A stretch of DNA of 64,000 nt, taken from positions 62,001 to 126,000 of the forward strand of contig NZ_BBIS01000009.1 in the NCBI RefSeq assembly GCF_000730605.1, read 5' to 3'. How positions within the stretch are numbered: the first letter of the stretch is position 1; the number at the start of each line of letters is the position of its first letter. The stretch is from Pseudomonas monteilii NBRC 103158 = DSM 14164 (GTDB taxonomy: Bacteria > Pseudomonadota > Gammaproteobacteria > Pseudomonadales > Pseudomonadaceae). Shown here in pieces: positions 26,019-35,804 of this stretch. The notes below the pieces were generated by a model, which was given only the letters and a program-made list of their open reading frames with translations, had not been told where the DNA came from and ran no database searches. Position numbers and translations under genes: made by a program.

Positions 26019-26969
26019 ATGCACCGGGTTGGCTACCTGATACCCGAAGGCTTCCAGGTCATGTCCCTGGCAACACAAACCGTATTCGAATTCGCCAATA
26101 TCGTGGCGGGCGAAGCGGTTTACAGGATCGAGAATTTTTCCATCGGGGGTGGCACGGTGCGTTCTTCCCTGGGGATGCATATCGACACGTTGCCATTGAG
26201 CGCACCGGGCCTGGCCGACACCTGGATGGTCGCCGGTACGCTGACCCCGCTCACGCCCCCCAGTGAAGAGGTACTCGCCAGCGTGCGTGGATTCGTCGAC
26301 GGTGCGCGCCGCACCGCAGGCCTTTGTACCGGCTGCTTCATGCTGGCGCAGGCCGGTGTGCTGGATGGCCGGCGCGCCACCACCCACTGGGCTTATGCAA
26401 ACAAGCTGCGCGAGTTGCACCCGAAGATCGACGTCGAGGAAGACCGGATTTTCATTGTCGATGGGCCGGTATGGACGTCCGCCGGCATGACCGCCGCCCT
26501 GGACATGGCGCTGGGCATGGTCGAAAAAGACCTGGGCACCGAGCTGGCAAGGTCGGTGGCGCACAAGATGGTCATGCACCAACGCCGCTCTGGTGGGCAA
26601 TCCCAGCATTCCGAACTGTTATCGCTTTCGCCCAAGTCGGACCGTATCCAGAGCGCGCTGGATTACGCCCGCAAACACCTCAGCCGCCCGCTAAGTGTGG
26701 AGGAACTTGCCGATGTGGTGCACCTGAGCCCGAGGCAATTCACCCGTGTATTCACCGCTGAGACCGGTGAGTCACCCGCCAAGGCCGTTGAGCGCCTGCG
26801 GCTGGAGGCAGCCCGTTTGATGATAGAGCAGAGCCGGCATAGCCTGGATGTTGTAGCCAGGGAGACCGGGTTCAGGGACCGCCGGCACCTGCGAGAAGTG
26901 TTCATGCGTGGGTTTGGTGTGCCTCCACAGGCTGTGCGCAGGGATGCCAGGAGGTTAGTGTCCATTTGA
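26019..26969 (+). CDS. GlxA-family transcriptional regulator (DJ-1/PfpI domain plus AraC HTH)
   Basis: 316 residues from the ATG at 26019 (AAGAGGG upstream; an in-frame start 16 codons earlier is possible). N-terminal DJ-1/PfpI-like amidotransferase fold (about 1-185) with CTGCFMLAQAGVLDGRRATTHW, then two AraC helix-turn-helices (about 205-310; SVEELADVVHLSPRQFTRVFTAETGESPAKAVERLRLEAAR). Members activate catabolic genes such as those for carnitine or arginine. Divergence from the SDR gene makes that gene the likely target. The 27-kb side (26970-27085) shows nothing I can assign. Confidence 0.9.
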   Translation: MHRVGYLIPEGFQVMSLATQTVFEFANIVAGEAVYRIENFSIGGGTVRSSLGMHIDTLPLSAPGLADTWMVAGTLTPLTPPSEEVLASVRGFVDGARRTAGLCTGCFMLAQAGVLDGRRATTHWAYANKLRELHPKIDVEEDRIFIVDGPVWTSAGMTAALDMALGMVEKDLGTELARSVAHKMVMHQRRSGGQSQHSELLSLSPKSDRIQSALDYARKHLSRPLSVEELADVVHLSPRQFTRVFTAETGESPAKAVERLRLEAARLMIEQSRHSLDVVARETGFRDRRHLREVFMRGFGVPPQAVRRDARRLVSI

Positions 26970-27085
26970 TAGTGGGCGCTAGGGTGGCGGGGTGTTAACA
27001 CCCTGATGCCGCAAGATAAAAATAGGTGCGTGCCTCACTTGCGGGCCGCCAGGACTCGGCGCACCCGCAGGAGGTGACTGGCAGG

Positions 27086-28444
27086 CTAACCGGCGTTCAA
27101 AGGCTTGGCGTTAGCGGCCTTTCTCATGCTTATGGCCCCCCACAACAGCCCGACTGTTGCTGCAATGAGCGAGCCGGTAAGGATGCCGAGCTTGGCTGCA
27201 CCCAGTGAACCTGGGTCAACAAAGGCGAGGTTGGCGATAAAGATCGACATGGTGAAACCGATGCCTGCCAGCAAGCCGATCAAGGTAATGCCACGCCAGG
27301 TGACACCCTTGGGCAGTGCACACCAACCCAGGCGAACCATCAGCCAGCTGATACCGACGATGCCCAGGGGTTTGCCCAGGACAAGTGCCAGGGTGACAGC
27401 GAGCATGACGTGGTATGGCCCTTCGGAGGACAGGTCGACCCCAGACAGCCCGACCCCGGCATTGGCCAGCGCGAACAGGGGCATTATCACGAAGGCGACC
27501 CAGGGGTGCAGTGCACTCTGTACCCGCACCACAGGCGGTACCAGGTCACGCTGGGCAAGCCGCAGGCGTTTCAGCGGGTCGATCAGGCTGCTGCTGTCCT
27601 GCTCTGGCGCTTTTGCACTGCCGAGCAAATCGTTGGAGAACTGCTTGACGGCGTCCACAGGGCGCTCACCCATGGGGGCTGAGCGCACGGGTGTCATGAG
27701 CCCAAGCACCACACCCGCCAGTGTGGGGTGGGCGCCGGTCATCAGCACGCCGAGCCAGGTAATGGCGCCCGGAATAACGTACGCATAGGCCGAACCAACG
27801 CCGATCTTCTGCAACCCGACAACCAGCAGGATGCCAATGATGGCAACGCCAAAGCCTGTATAGTCCAGGCCGCCGGAATAGAAAATGGCAATGATCAGCA
27901 CCGCGATGATGTCGTCGATGATCGCAAGTGCCAGCAAGAAGATACGCACGTTGGACGGGATCGATTTACCGAGCAAGGCGAGCACGCCAACCGCGAAGGC
28001 GATGTCGGTGGCCGTGGGGACAGCCCAGCCGTTCTGTTCTTGCGGGGCATGCGCGAACGCTAGGTAAATCAGGGCGGGTACAACCACGCCGCCAACGGCT
28101 GCCGCCATGGGCAAGGTGGCCTGGCGCAGGCTCGCCAGCGCGCCTTCGTGAATTTCTCGACGGATCTCCATGCCGACCACCAGGAAGAAGATGGTCATGA
28201 GGCCGTCATTGATCCAGAAGTGCAGGGATTGCGAGAAGACCATCGACCCCACACCGAACGTTAGCGATGTGTGCCAGAGCGTATCGTAGCTATCCGCGAG
28301 GGAAGAGTTTGCCCAGGCGAGTGCAGCCAGGGCGGCTATGAGCAGTACGACACCACTCACGGCCTCGACATGCAGGAAGCGTTCAAGCGTGGCGAACGCG
28401 CGACGGGCCAGTTGTTGGGCAAGGGGAATTCGAATTTTTTGCAT
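27086..28444 (-). CDS. nhaA: Na+/H+ antiporter NhaA
   Basis: 452 residues, longer than the E. coli protein (about 388) because of an extended N-terminus and a loop of about 30 residues near residues 265-300 ([26 protein letters not shown]). Twelve predicted membrane helices. Key transport residues are present: [17 protein letters not shown] (Asp of helix IV) and [22 protein letters not shown] (the paired aspartates of helix V). Inner membrane; exchanges Na+ or Li+ for protons, giving pH and salt tolerance. The ATG at 28444 was chosen over a TTG four codons earlier. The long leader contains a stable hairpin. Confidence 0.96.
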   Translation of the reverse strand: MQKIRIPLAQQLARRAFATLERFLHVEAVSGVVLLIAALAALAWANSSLADSYDTLWHTSLTFGVGSMVFSQSLHFWINDGLMTIFFLVVGMEIRREIHEGALASLRQATLPMAAAVGGVVVPALIYLAFAHAPQEQNGWAVPTATDIAFAVGVLALLGKSIPSNVRIFLLALAIIDDIIAVLIIAIFYSGGLDYTGFGVAIIGILLVVGLQKIGVGSAYAYVIPGAITWLGVLMTGAHPTLAGVVLGLMTPVRSAPMGERPVDAVKQFSNDLLGSAKAPEQDSSSLIDPLKRLRLAQRDLVPPVVRVQSALHPWVAFVIMPLFALANAGVGLSGVDLSSEGPYHVMLAVTLALVLGKPLGIVGISWLMVRLGWCALPKGVTWRGITLIGLLAGIGFTMSIFIANLAFVDPGSLGAAKLGILTGSLIAATVGLLWGAISMRKAANAKPLNAG

Positions 28445-28566
28445 AGGCACAAGCAACCTCGCAAGGCGGCCCGACCTGCGCTGTTCTTTAACCTGCGTCG
28501 CTGCCTCATGCAGCTAGCACCCAGGGGAAAGTCTATCATTCAAAACGCGGTTTTGCGGTGATAGAT
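28445..28566 (-). promoter_or_regulatory. Structured leader and dyad upstream of nhaA
   Basis: On the minus strand the leader has a GCTGC-ATGAG-GCAGC hairpin about 65 nt before the start codon and CGCAGG/CCTTGCG pairing nearer to it. Further upstream is a nested dyad, TCTATCA / TGATAGA (28532-28538, 28559-28565) around CAAAAC-GCG-GTTTTG (28541-28555). NhaA mRNAs of some bacteria carry the nhaA-I (lithium-sensing) motif; whether this is one needs a covariance-model search. The remainder of 28567-28737 shows no gene. Confidence 0.35.
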
Positions 28567-28737
28567 TGTGACGCTCCTTTTCCGCAGCTCAGGAGCAAGT
28601 GGCGTGCGTTGTGGAAGACGGCGGAAGAACAACTGTCACTCAGCCCCGCGCTAACTGAAGCAGAAGCAAAGGTTAACGCTTGCCAGGGTTGTCAGGCCAA
28701 AAAGAGCGGGGCTGGCATCGACCTCGGCCCACGCCCT

Positions 28738-29229
28738 TCAGAGCAGAATGTAGTCGCTGAACTGTCGGACACCCGCATGCTCGCCCTTGACCAGATGCAC
28801 ATAGCGGCCTGCCACCAAGTCGACCGGCAGGCAATCGTCGACATCCAGCACAGCGTCGATATGCGGCTTGAGCCAATCTTCTGCCATGCGTTGCTTGCCC
28901 AGGCGCTTGGCCTCGGCCTTGTCGACAGCCGCCACCAGCAGGTACCGGTGAGCTTCGCCGAATACCTGCCGTTCATAACCGCCCAGGTTCAGGAAAAACA
29001 AGCGCATGGCGCCGGGGCCGGGGGCTACTTGGCTCAGTTCGACACGGTAGCCATCGACCCCGCCGACTTCCAGCCAGGAGTCGATGTGCAGGCCTTGTGC
29101 GCTGCCGAACCAGGCTTCGCGCAATTGGGGATGGAGCTGTTCCAGGGTGTCGGCCTGGGCGAAGACCACATCGTGAACTTCGATACGGGCTCGAGGGTGG
29201 CGACCGCCGAGCATGACGATGTAGAGCAT
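28738..29229 (-). CDS. DUF1543 domain-containing protein
   Basis: 163 residues. The start MLYIVMLGGRHPRARIEVHDVVFA and the pattern AWFGSAQGLHIDSWLEVGGVDGY define DUF1543, usually in two tandem halves; the second half begins near residue 90 (HRYLLVAAVDKAEAKRLGK). No enzymatic motif or signal peptide is seen; a small cytosolic protein of unknown function. It has its own gap from the lyase-like gene upstream (98 nt) and a gene-free stretch downstream, so it is probably a single-gene unit. Confidence 0.85.
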   Translation of the reverse strand: MLYIVMLGGRHPRARIEVHDVVFAQADTLEQLHPQLREAWFGSAQGLHIDSWLEVGGVDGYRVELSQVAPGPGAMRLFFLNLGGYERQVFGEAHRYLLVAAVDKAEAKRLGKQRMAEDWLKPHIDAVLDVDDCLPVDLVAGRYVHLVKGEHAGVRQFSDYILL

Positions 29230-29327
29230 GAGTAATCCTTTGGGGCAGCATCAAGCGCTGTAGTGTGAACACCCTAGCGCTGTTCGCCAAGCGCACAATC
29301 CGTCGGCACGGCGCCGTTCAGCACGCG

Positions 29328-30851
29328 TCATAGCAGCCAAGGAAAGGCAGCGCCTGGCAGGCCGGGATCCTTCAGGATCGATGCACTGCTGGCAATGTCC
29401 GGCGCCAGCCAACGGTCCTGGGCATAGGCCGGCACCCGTTCGCGCAACAACCGCCAGGCTACGTGGGTCCCTGCGCCAAAGCGCTGCTCCTTGAGGAACT
29501 CGAATGCCTGGGCCGCCAACAGGTATTCGATGGCAAGGATCTGTGTACAGTTTTCCAGGGCGCGGTGCAGCTTCAAGCCGGCGTTGGTGCCCATGCTCAG
29601 GTGATCCTCCTGCAGACCAGAGGTGACGTAGTTGTCGACGACTGCCGGTTGTGCGAGCTGACGGTTTTCTGCACACAGTGAAGCAGCCACGTACTGGACA
29701 ATCATCATGCCCGAGTTCACACCCGGTTGGCTGACCAGGAAAGCCGGCAAGCCGCTGACCAACGGGTTGATCAGGCGATCGAGTCGGCGCTCGGCAATCG
29801 CCCCGATTTCGGCCACCGCGATGGCCAGCAAGTCGGCCGCCATGGCCACCGACTGGCCGTGCGGATTCGCCTGGGACACCACCCGATACGACTCGGGTGT
29901 ACCGAGCAACATGGGGTTGTCGGTCGTGGAGTTGAGTTCGGTTTCGATCTGCCGCGCAGCGTGATCCAGCTGATCGCGCGCGGCGCCATGAACCTGCGGA
30001 ATCGAGCGAATGCTCAAGGCGTCCTGGGTGCGAATGCCATGGCTATTGGCAATGATTTCGCTGCCGTCGAGCAGGCGACGCAAGTTACTGCCCACGCGCT
30101 GCATGCCGGGGTGCGGTTTCATCGCGATAATTTCGGGGTCGAAGGCGTCGAGTTGACCCCGCAGGGCCTCGAAGCTCATGGCGCCGATAACGTCCGCCCA
30201 TTGGCTCAGGCGCGTGGCGTCGTCCAAAGACAGGCAGCTCAGGCCCGTCATGCAAGGGGTACCGTTGACCAGGCACAGGCCATCCTTGGCGCCCAGTTTG
30301 ACCGGCGCCAGGCCGACCTCGGCCAAGGCTTGCCGGGCCGGCACGATCTGGCCGCGATAACTGACCTGGCCGACGCCCAGCAAGCTGATGCTGATATGTG
30401 CCATGTGGGTCAGATACCCCACAGACCCCTGTTTCGGAACCTGCGGGGTGATGTGCTGGTTAAGCAAGGTCAGCAGCGCCTCGACCACCTTGCGCTGAAG
30501 GCCGGAACGGCCCTGGCAGAAATTGATGATCGCTGCGCACATGATCGCGCGGGTCTGTTCGTCTGACAGCGCTGTGCCCACGCCACAGGCATGGCTGAGC
30601 AAGGTGTTGTGCGACAGCTGGCTGAGTTGTTCGTCCTGCAACGAGACATTGCACAAGGCGCCAAGCCCGGTGTTGACGCCATAGGCGCGTTCACCGCTGG
30701 ACACGATGCGCCGGACAATCGCCTGGGCGTTGTCGATCCGCGCCCAGGCCGATGGAGCCAGCTCAAGCTTCGCCCCGTGTCGGGCCACTGCCACCACGTC
30801 CTGCCAGCGAACTGGCGCGTCGGCGATGATGATCTTTTCGGCAAGTGACAT
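29328..30851 (-). CDS. Histidine ammonia-lyase-like protein lacking the MIO triad
   Basis: 507 residues, the length and fold of aromatic amino acid lyases (YGVNTGLG at 57, LLSHACG, GTPCMTGLS, TDNPMLL, VAMAADLLAIAVAEIGAIAERR, LQEDHLSM). The stretch that normally reads GSVGASGDLAPLAHM here reads GSVGYLTHM (142-150). The Ala-Ser-Gly that cyclises to the MIO electrophile is absent, by an in-frame loss of about six codons. Compared from memory with the P. putida enzyme, the active-site Tyr280 position is Leu279 and Phe329 is Pro330; Tyr57, Asn196, Gln276 and Arg282 are kept. It is 12 nt after the ABC ATPase gene. Deamination by the usual mechanism looks unlikely; a binding or altered catalytic role is possible. 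Confidence 0.85.
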   Translation of the reverse strand: MSLAEKIIIADAPVRWQDVVAVARHGAKLELAPSAWARIDNAQAIVRRIVSSGERAYGVNTGLGALCNVSLQDEQLSQLSHNTLLSHACGVGTALSDEQTRAIMCAAIINFCQGRSGLQRKVVEALLTLLNQHITPQVPKQGSVGYLTHMAHISISLLGVGQVSYRGQIVPARQALAEVGLAPVKLGAKDGLCLVNGTPCMTGLSCLSLDDATRLSQWADVIGAMSFEALRGQLDAFDPEIIAMKPHPGMQRVGSNLRRLLDGSEIIANSHGIRTQDALSIRSIPQVHGAARDQLDHAARQIETELNSTTDNPMLLGTPESYRVVSQANPHGQSVAMAADLLAIAVAEIGAIAERRLDRLINPLVSGLPAFLVSQPGVNSGMMIVQYVAASLCAENRQLAQPAVVDNYVTSGLQEDHLSMGTNAGLKLHRALENCTQILAIEYLLAAQAFEFLKEQRFGAGTHVAWRLLRERVPAYAQDRWLAPDIASSASILKDPGLPGAAFPWLL

Positions 30852-30863
30852 ACACGCGGTTCC

Positions 30864-31697
30864 TTAAAGCGAAGCTACACGGCGCTGCACGAAACGGTCT
30901 ACGTATTCGTCCGCAGGCTGGTAGAGGATTTCTTTCGGCGTGCCGACCTGGATCAGGCGACCGTCCTTGAGAATGGCAATCCGGTTGCCGATACGCACCG
31001 CCTCGTCCAGGTCGTGCGTGATGAAGACGATGGTCTTGTGCAGGGTCTTTTGCAGTTCCAGCAACTGGTCTTGCATCTCGGCGCGAATGAGCGGGTCAAG
31101 GGCACTGAAGGCTTCGTCCATCAGGATGATGTCGGTGTCGGCGGCCAACGCACGGGCCAGGCCGACGCGCTGACGCATGCCGCCTGATAACTGGTGCGGG
31201 TACGATTTTTCGTAACCCTTCAGGCCCACGGTGTTGATCCAGTGCAGGGCACGCTCGGTGCACAAGGGCTTGCTCTCGCCACGGACTTTCAGCCCGTAAG
31301 CGACGTTGTCCAGCACAGTGCGGTGCGGCAACAGGCCGAAGCTCTGGAACACCATGCTGATCTTGTGCCGGCGGAATTCGCGCAGGGCTTGCAGGTCGTA
31401 TTGCAGAATGTCTTCGCCATCGACCAGGATCTCACCGCTGGTCGGGTCGATCAGACGGTTGAAGTGACGCACCAGGGTTGACTTGCCCGAGCCCGACAGC
31501 CCCATGATCACGAAGATTTCACCGCTGCCGATGGACAACGACAGATCGTTGACCCCGACCACGCAGCCGGTTTCGGCCAGGACCTGATCTTTGGTTTTTT
31601 TCTGGCGGATCAGTTGCAGGGCATCTTCGGCGCGGGCACCGAATACCTTGAAGACATTTTTGACTTCGATCTTGTTCATAGTCTGCTTGGCGCTCAT
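30864..31697 (-). CDS. Glycine betaine/histidine-type ABC transporter ATP-binding protein
   Basis: 277 residues. Walker [11 protein letters not shown]-loop [22 protein letters not shown], signature LSGGMRQRV, Walker [14 protein letters not shown] and switch His THDLDEAV. The N-terminal extension ([36 protein letters not shown]) is typical of ProV/OpuAA/HutV. It lacks the C-terminal CBS domains of ProV. The start overlaps the permease stop by 4 nt (ATGA). The enzyme-like gene following suggests an amino acid or quaternary amine substrate. Confidence 0.93.
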   Translation of the reverse strand: MSAKQTMNKIEVKNVFKVFGARAEDALQLIRQKKTKDQVLAETGCVVGVNDLSLSIGSGEIFVIMGLSGSGKSTLVRHFNRLIDPTSGEILVDGEDILQYDLQALREFRRHKISMVFQSFGLLPHRTVLDNVAYGLKVRGESKPLCTERALHWINTVGLKGYEKSYPHQLSGGMRQRVGLARALAADTDIILMDEAFSALDPLIRAEMQDQLLELQKTLHKTIVFITHDLDEAVRIGNRIAILKDGRLIQVGTPKEILYQPADEYVDRFVQRRVASL

Positions 31698-32545
31698 TTG
31701 CCCACCCCATGCCGTGGCCGGCCATAGGCCTGGGTAATGCGGTCGATCACAACCGCCAGAATCACAATGGCCAGGCCCGCTTCAAGGCCGCGGCCCACGT
31801 TCAGGGTCTGGATGCCGACCAGGACGTCTTCACCCAGGCCACGGGCACCGATCATCGACGCGATGACCACCATCGACAGGGCCATCATGGTGGTCTGGTT
31901 GATACCGGCCATGATGCTCGGCAACGCCAGTGGCAGCTGCACGCCGAACAGTTGTTGCATGCGATTGGCACCGAATGCATTGATCGCCTCCATGACCTCG
32001 CCATCCACCTGGCGAATGCCCAGGTCGGTCAGGCGAATCAGCGGCGGGGCGGCATAGATGACGGTGGCAAAGATCGCCGGCACCTTGCCCAGGCCGAACA
32101 GCATCAATACCGGAATCAGGTACACGAAGCTGGGCATGGTTTGCATGATGTCGAGCAGCGGCATCAACACCGCCCGCAGGCGATCGTTGCGCGCCGACAG
32201 GATACCCAGCGGAATGCCGACCAGGACCGATATCAGCGTTGCCACCAGCATCAGCGCCAGGGTCTGCATCAGCTTGTCCCAGAGCCCGACCGCACCGACC
32301 AGAAAGAGCAAGCCGACGATCACGGCAGTGGGCACGACCTTGCGGGTGGCGTGCCAGGCAATACCGGCGACGATGGCCAGCATCAGCCACCAGGGTGTTG
32401 CGCGCAGCAGGCCTTCGAGGTTGACGATGGCCCACAACAAGGTGTCGGAGATGTGCCGGAACACGTCACCGTAGTTGGTTACAAGCGCATCGACCCAGCC
32501 ATTGACCCAGTCGGCAATGGAAAACGTGAAGTTTTTGGGAAACAT
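31694..32545 (-). CDS. Glycine betaine/histidine-type ABC transporter permease
   Basis: 283 residues from the ATG at 32545 (GAGAG upstream). ProW/HutW type: cytoplasmic N-terminus followed by six or more membrane segments, with [44 protein letters not shown] and the EAA loop [34 protein letters not shown]. It is between the binding-protein gene (73-nt gap) and the ATPase gene (4-nt overlap). Confidence 0.93.
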   Translation of the reverse strand: MFPKNFTFSIADWVNGWVDALVTNYGDVFRHISDTLLWAIVNLEGLLRATPWWLMLAIVAGIAWHATRKVVPTAVIVGLLFLVGAVGLWDKLMQTLALMLVATLISVLVGIPLGILSARNDRLRAVLMPLLDIMQTMPSFVYLIPVLMLFGLGKVPAIFATVIYAAPPLIRLTDLGIRQVDGEVMEAINAFGANRMQQLFGVQLPLALPSIMAGINQTTMMALSMVVIASMIGARGLGEDVLVGIQTLNVGRGLEAGLAIVILAVVIDRITQAYGRPRHGVGK

Positions 32546-32618
32546 GGAATTCTCTCGAGCAAGTGTATGAAGCGGACTGTCGTGTCTTACCCGGCAGGCG
32601 CCGGAGGAGCCCACACGC

Positions 32619-33587
32619 TCAGAGTGCCGCGTCTACCTTTTTGGCAGCGTCTTCGCTGACCCAGCTGTGCCAGACTTCGGGGTGTTCCTTGAGGAACAAC
32701 CTGGCCAGTTCCGGCGACTCGATACGTTCCTTGGTCATGCGCCCCAGGTTCTGGTTAAGCAGATCGACCGGCAAATTGACCTTTTCCAGCACCGCCACCA
32801 GTTCAGGCGCCTGCTCGTGGAAGGCCTTCGATACACCCACCTTGATGGTCAGGGCTTTAGTCACGCCCGGCTTTTCGTCCAGCTTGACCAGGTTCAGCTG
32901 GCCCATCAGCGGCGTCGGCGACCAGTAGTAGAACAGGATGGGCTCGCCACGCTTGTAGCTCGACAGTACGGCAGCATCCAGTGCCGGGCCGGTGCCAGGG
33001 CGGAAGTTGGTATAGGTGCTTTCCAGGCCGTAGCTTTTCAGCATCTCGCTGTTGTCCAGCTCGCAGGTCCAGCCGGCCGGGCAATTGTAGAAGCGTCCCT
33101 TGTCCGGCTCTTCGGGGTCCTTGAATACCTGGGCGTATTGCCCCAGGTCGGCGATGTTCTTGAGGTTCGGTGCCTTGGCTTCAAGTTTGCGCTTGGCATC
33201 GCCCTCAATCACATAACGCGGCACATACCAGCCTTCGACCGCGCCAACGACCGGCGAACCGATGCCAACCACCTTGCCGGCAGCCGCAGCCTTGTTCCAC
33301 ACCTCGCTGCGCCCCACCCACTCTTCGGCAAATACCTGAATATCGTTGCTGCTCAGTGCGTTTTCCATGGAGATAGAGTTACCTGGCAGGCTATCGGTAT
33401 CGCAGCCATAACCATGCTTCAGCACGAACTGCATCACGTCAGTGAGCAGCATCCCGCTTTCCCAGTTCAAACCGGCGAACTTCACCGGTTTGCCAGACTC
33501 GCACCAACCCGCTGCCTGGCTGGTGACAGCCGCTGCCAGCAGCCCGAAAGATAGTGTCGTGGTCAACAGAGCCTTTGTAATTTTCAT
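32619..33587 (-). CDS. Periplasmic substrate-binding protein of the betaine/histidine-type importer (ProX/HutX-like)
   Basis: 322 residues from the ATG at 33587 (GGGAG upstream). Signal peptide MKITKALLTTTLSFGLLAAAVTSQA. The OpuAC fold is suggested by FAGLNWESGMLLTDVMQFVLKHGYGCDTDSLPG, VEGWYVPRYVIEG and the Trp/Tyr-rich LFYYWSPTPLMGQLNL, consistent with an aromatic box. It is first gene of the operon SBP - permease - ATPase - lyase-like protein and is divergent from a LysR gene. Betaine, choline, carnitine, proline or histidine are all possible ligands. Confidence 0.9.
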   Translation of the reverse strand: MKITKALLTTTLSFGLLAAAVTSQAAGWCESGKPVKFAGLNWESGMLLTDVMQFVLKHGYGCDTDSLPGNSISMENALSSNDIQVFAEEWVGRSEVWNKAAAAGKVVGIGSPVVGAVEGWYVPRYVIEGDAKRKLEAKAPNLKNIADLGQYAQVFKDPEEPDKGRFYNCPAGWTCELDNSEMLKSYGLESTYTNFRPGTGPALDAAVLSSYKRGEPILFYYWSPTPLMGQLNLVKLDEKPGVTKALTIKVGVSKAFHEQAPELVAVLEKVNLPVDLLNQNLGRMTKERIESPELARLFLKEHPEVWHSWVSEDAAKKVDAAL

Positions 33588-33784
33588 TGTGACGCTCCCA
33601 AACAAGAATGGAGTGCGGCAGTTGAGGGCATCCGGCCCAAAGAGGGTCGCCAAACTGGCTGATAAGCCTTGTAATCGGCGTTGGCGTGGCACTTCTGATC
33701 GGTGGCCACTGCGTAGGAGAAATATTTCACAACCTCAAAAAAGGATAAAATAATATGTGCTGATGTATCACAACGGAAAAAACT

Positions 33785-34699
33785 ATGAAGTTCACACTGC
33801 GTCAGCTTCGCTATGCGCTAGCAGCTGCCAAGCACGGTAACCTGACGACCGCTGCCATGGAGCTTCATGTTTCACAGCCTTCCATCTCGGCGGCCATCAC
33901 CGAACTGGAAGAGGTGTTGGGCCAATCCATTTTCGTTCGCCAACGTGGCCTCGGCATATCGCTGACCCCATTCGGTCGTACCGTCATGGTCCAGGCTCGT
34001 CGCGTTCTGGCAGAGGCTCGGACCTTTGCCGAGATCAATGCCAATGCAGGGGAGTGCGTCGGCGAACTGGTGGTCGGATGTTTTGAAGACCTGGCGCCCT
34101 ATTGCCTGCCACAAATTGTGCGGCGGATGCAGGAGTCCTGCCCAAGGGTCACTGTCGATATGCGCGAAGGCAGCTTCGATTATGTTGGCAAGCGGCTGGG
34201 CGAAGGGGCGATAGAGTTGGCAATCACCTACGATCTGGGTTTGCCGCCGAATACGCAATGCACCCAGTTGTGTGAACTGACTGCTCAGGTACTGCTGTCG
34301 GCCGATCACCCGTTGGCCAAGGAGTCGCGTGTCAGTCTCAAGGCGTTATCCGAACATACGCTGGTCGTTACCGATCAGGTCCACAGTTGGCAGCATGTGT
34401 TGGACCTGTTCAGCTTTTACGATCTTTCACCCGCCGTTGTGCACCGTGTGCGCACGTTCGAGTTGCAGCGTAGCCTCGTCGCCAATGGGTTTGGCGTGGC
34501 GCTGATTTATACCCGGCCGTTTGGTGACCGCAGTTATGATGGCCAAGCGCTGGTCTGCAGGCCGACTGAGGAGAAATTGCCAACGCATAGCATTGTGCTG
34601 GCGCATGATCAGCGCTATCCGCTGACGCCTTCGGCCGAGGCGTTCAAGGAGCTGGCGGTGGCATGGTTTGCGGAACGACCGTCGTTTGCATCCGAGTGA
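33785..34699 (+). CDS. LysR-family transcriptional regulator, divergent from the betaine/histidine-type importer
   Basis: 304 residues. N-terminal winged helix (MKFTLRQLRYALAAAKHGNLTTAAMELHVSQPSISAAITELEEVLGQSIF) and an effector-binding domain. The 197-bp divergent region (33588-33784) is AT-rich near this gene and contains GAAATATTTC (33719-33728), a possible LysR half-site palindrome. It most likely controls the importer operon. It is convergent with the EamA gene downstream. Confidence 0.92.
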   Translation: MKFTLRQLRYALAAAKHGNLTTAAMELHVSQPSISAAITELEEVLGQSIFVRQRGLGISLTPFGRTVMVQARRVLAEARTFAEINANAGECVGELVVGCFEDLAPYCLPQIVRRMQESCPRVTVDMREGSFDYVGKRLGEGAIELAITYDLGLPPNTQCTQLCELTAQVLLSADHPLAKESRVSLKALSEHTLVVTDQVHSWQHVLDLFSFYDLSPAVVHRVRTFELQRSLVANGFGVALIYTRPFGDRSYDGQALVCRPTEEKLPTHSIVLAHDQRYPLTPSAEAFKELAVAWFAERPSFASE

Positions 34700-34745
34700 A
34701 CAGCGGGTGGGGCGAGTGAATTGCAGTCATCGGGAGGCACGCGTT

Positions 34746-35645
34746 TCATGCTTTGGACGGCTGTGGCGCTTTCTTGCCCAGTCGGATCAGCTCGTTGGAG
34801 AAGCACAGGCCGAAGAGAATCAGCCCGGCCCCCAGGTACAACGTGTCCCGCAGTACTTCATTGAGCACCACGAACGCCAGCAGTGTGGCAAACAGCGGTT
34901 CGGTCAGCTCCAGTGCCTGGACTTGCGAGGGTTTCAGGTACTCGATGGCCTTGGTGGTACAGAAGAAGCCGAGGATGGTCGGCAACGCGGCCAGCGCCAG
35001 CAGTGCCATGACTGCCACCAGCGACAGCTCTCCCACGATGAACCCATCGCTCGCAGCTGGCATCAGCAGGTAGAGGCTGCCGAAAAACAAGAGTTGCCGA
35101 GTAAAATGCAGCCCCCCGGAAACGCCCATACGCTTCATGGCAACCGAAAATGCGCCATAACCGCAGCCTCCGATCGCAGCGAGCACTGCACCTTGCAGCG
35201 TGAAGCCTTGTTCCAGGTCGGCGCCAAAAATCACGGCAATGCCGGCGATGGTCAAACCGGCGCCCACCGTCGCGTTGGCGGTGATCGGGTCCTTGAGGAT
35301 TAGTCGTCCCAGTAATATCGAAGAAATGGAGGCGCTCGCCATCAGGATCACCACGACGCCTGCCGCAGCGTAATGGCCATACGCCGAGGTTTCAAAGTGG
35401 AACAACACAAAAATGCCTAGAAAAGCGCAAACGGCGGCATGTATCCACTTGGCCGTATGCAGGGGCCGCTTGAGAAACAGTAGTAATGCTGACAGCAACA
35501 GGCAGCCGAGGACTGTTTTTATCAGGGCGATGGTGCTGGCGGTGAATCCACTGTTCATCAACACTTTGCTGAGTACGCCGATCGTTGCATTCAGTGCCGC
35601 AGCGCACAGTGCAAAGAGTACGCCTTTGCCGAAATGAGATTGCAT
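34746..35645 (-). CDS. EamA-family (DMT superfamily) transporter
   Basis: 299 residues from the ATG at 35645 (AAGGAA upstream). Two EamA repeats with ten predicted membrane helices; the first repeat begins FALCAAALNATIGVLSKVLMNSG and the second is about 150-280 with TKAIEYLKPSQVQALELTEPLFATLLAFVVLNEVL. Inner-membrane exporter of metabolites or amino acids; substrate unknown. Single gene with an AT-rich upstream region. Confidence 0.9.
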   Translation of the reverse strand: MQSHFGKGVLFALCAAALNATIGVLSKVLMNSGFTASTIALIKTVLGCLLLSALLLFLKRPLHTAKWIHAAVCAFLGIFVLFHFETSAYGHYAAAGVVVILMASASISSILLGRLILKDPITANATVGAGLTIAGIAVIFGADLEQGFTLQGAVLAAIGGCGYGAFSVAMKRMGVSGGLHFTRQLLFFGSLYLLMPAASDGFIVGELSLVAVMALLALAALPTILGFFCTTKAIEYLKPSQVQALELTEPLFATLLAFVVLNEVLRDTLYLGAGLILFGLCFSNELIRLGKKAPQPSKA

Positions 35646-35804
35646 TTGTACATTCCTTGTTATTGGCTTCATGCCTTCGTCCGGTCGACACGCTTTAATT
35701 AACCAGGCGGTCAAAAATTAATCAGTCGGTTTATGCGCAATAATATAACATCGAAGTTGCTGGAGTGTCCGGCAGAATTACGCGTTCTTTCAGCCCCCCG
35801 TTTG

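Noticed and set aside
29230..29327. AGCGCT...GTGTGAACAC...AGCGCT symmetrical stretch in the gap after the lyase-like gene
   Set aside because: The dyad is imperfect outside the short AGCGCT and GTGTGAACAC blocks, with no T-tract and no obvious promoter; too weak to annotate.
29328..30851. A frameshift or pseudogene explanation for the lyase-like gene
   Set aside because: I translated the region around 30402-30431 directly: the missing triad is an in-frame loss and the frame is intact from start to stop, so it is kept as a real gene with altered active site.
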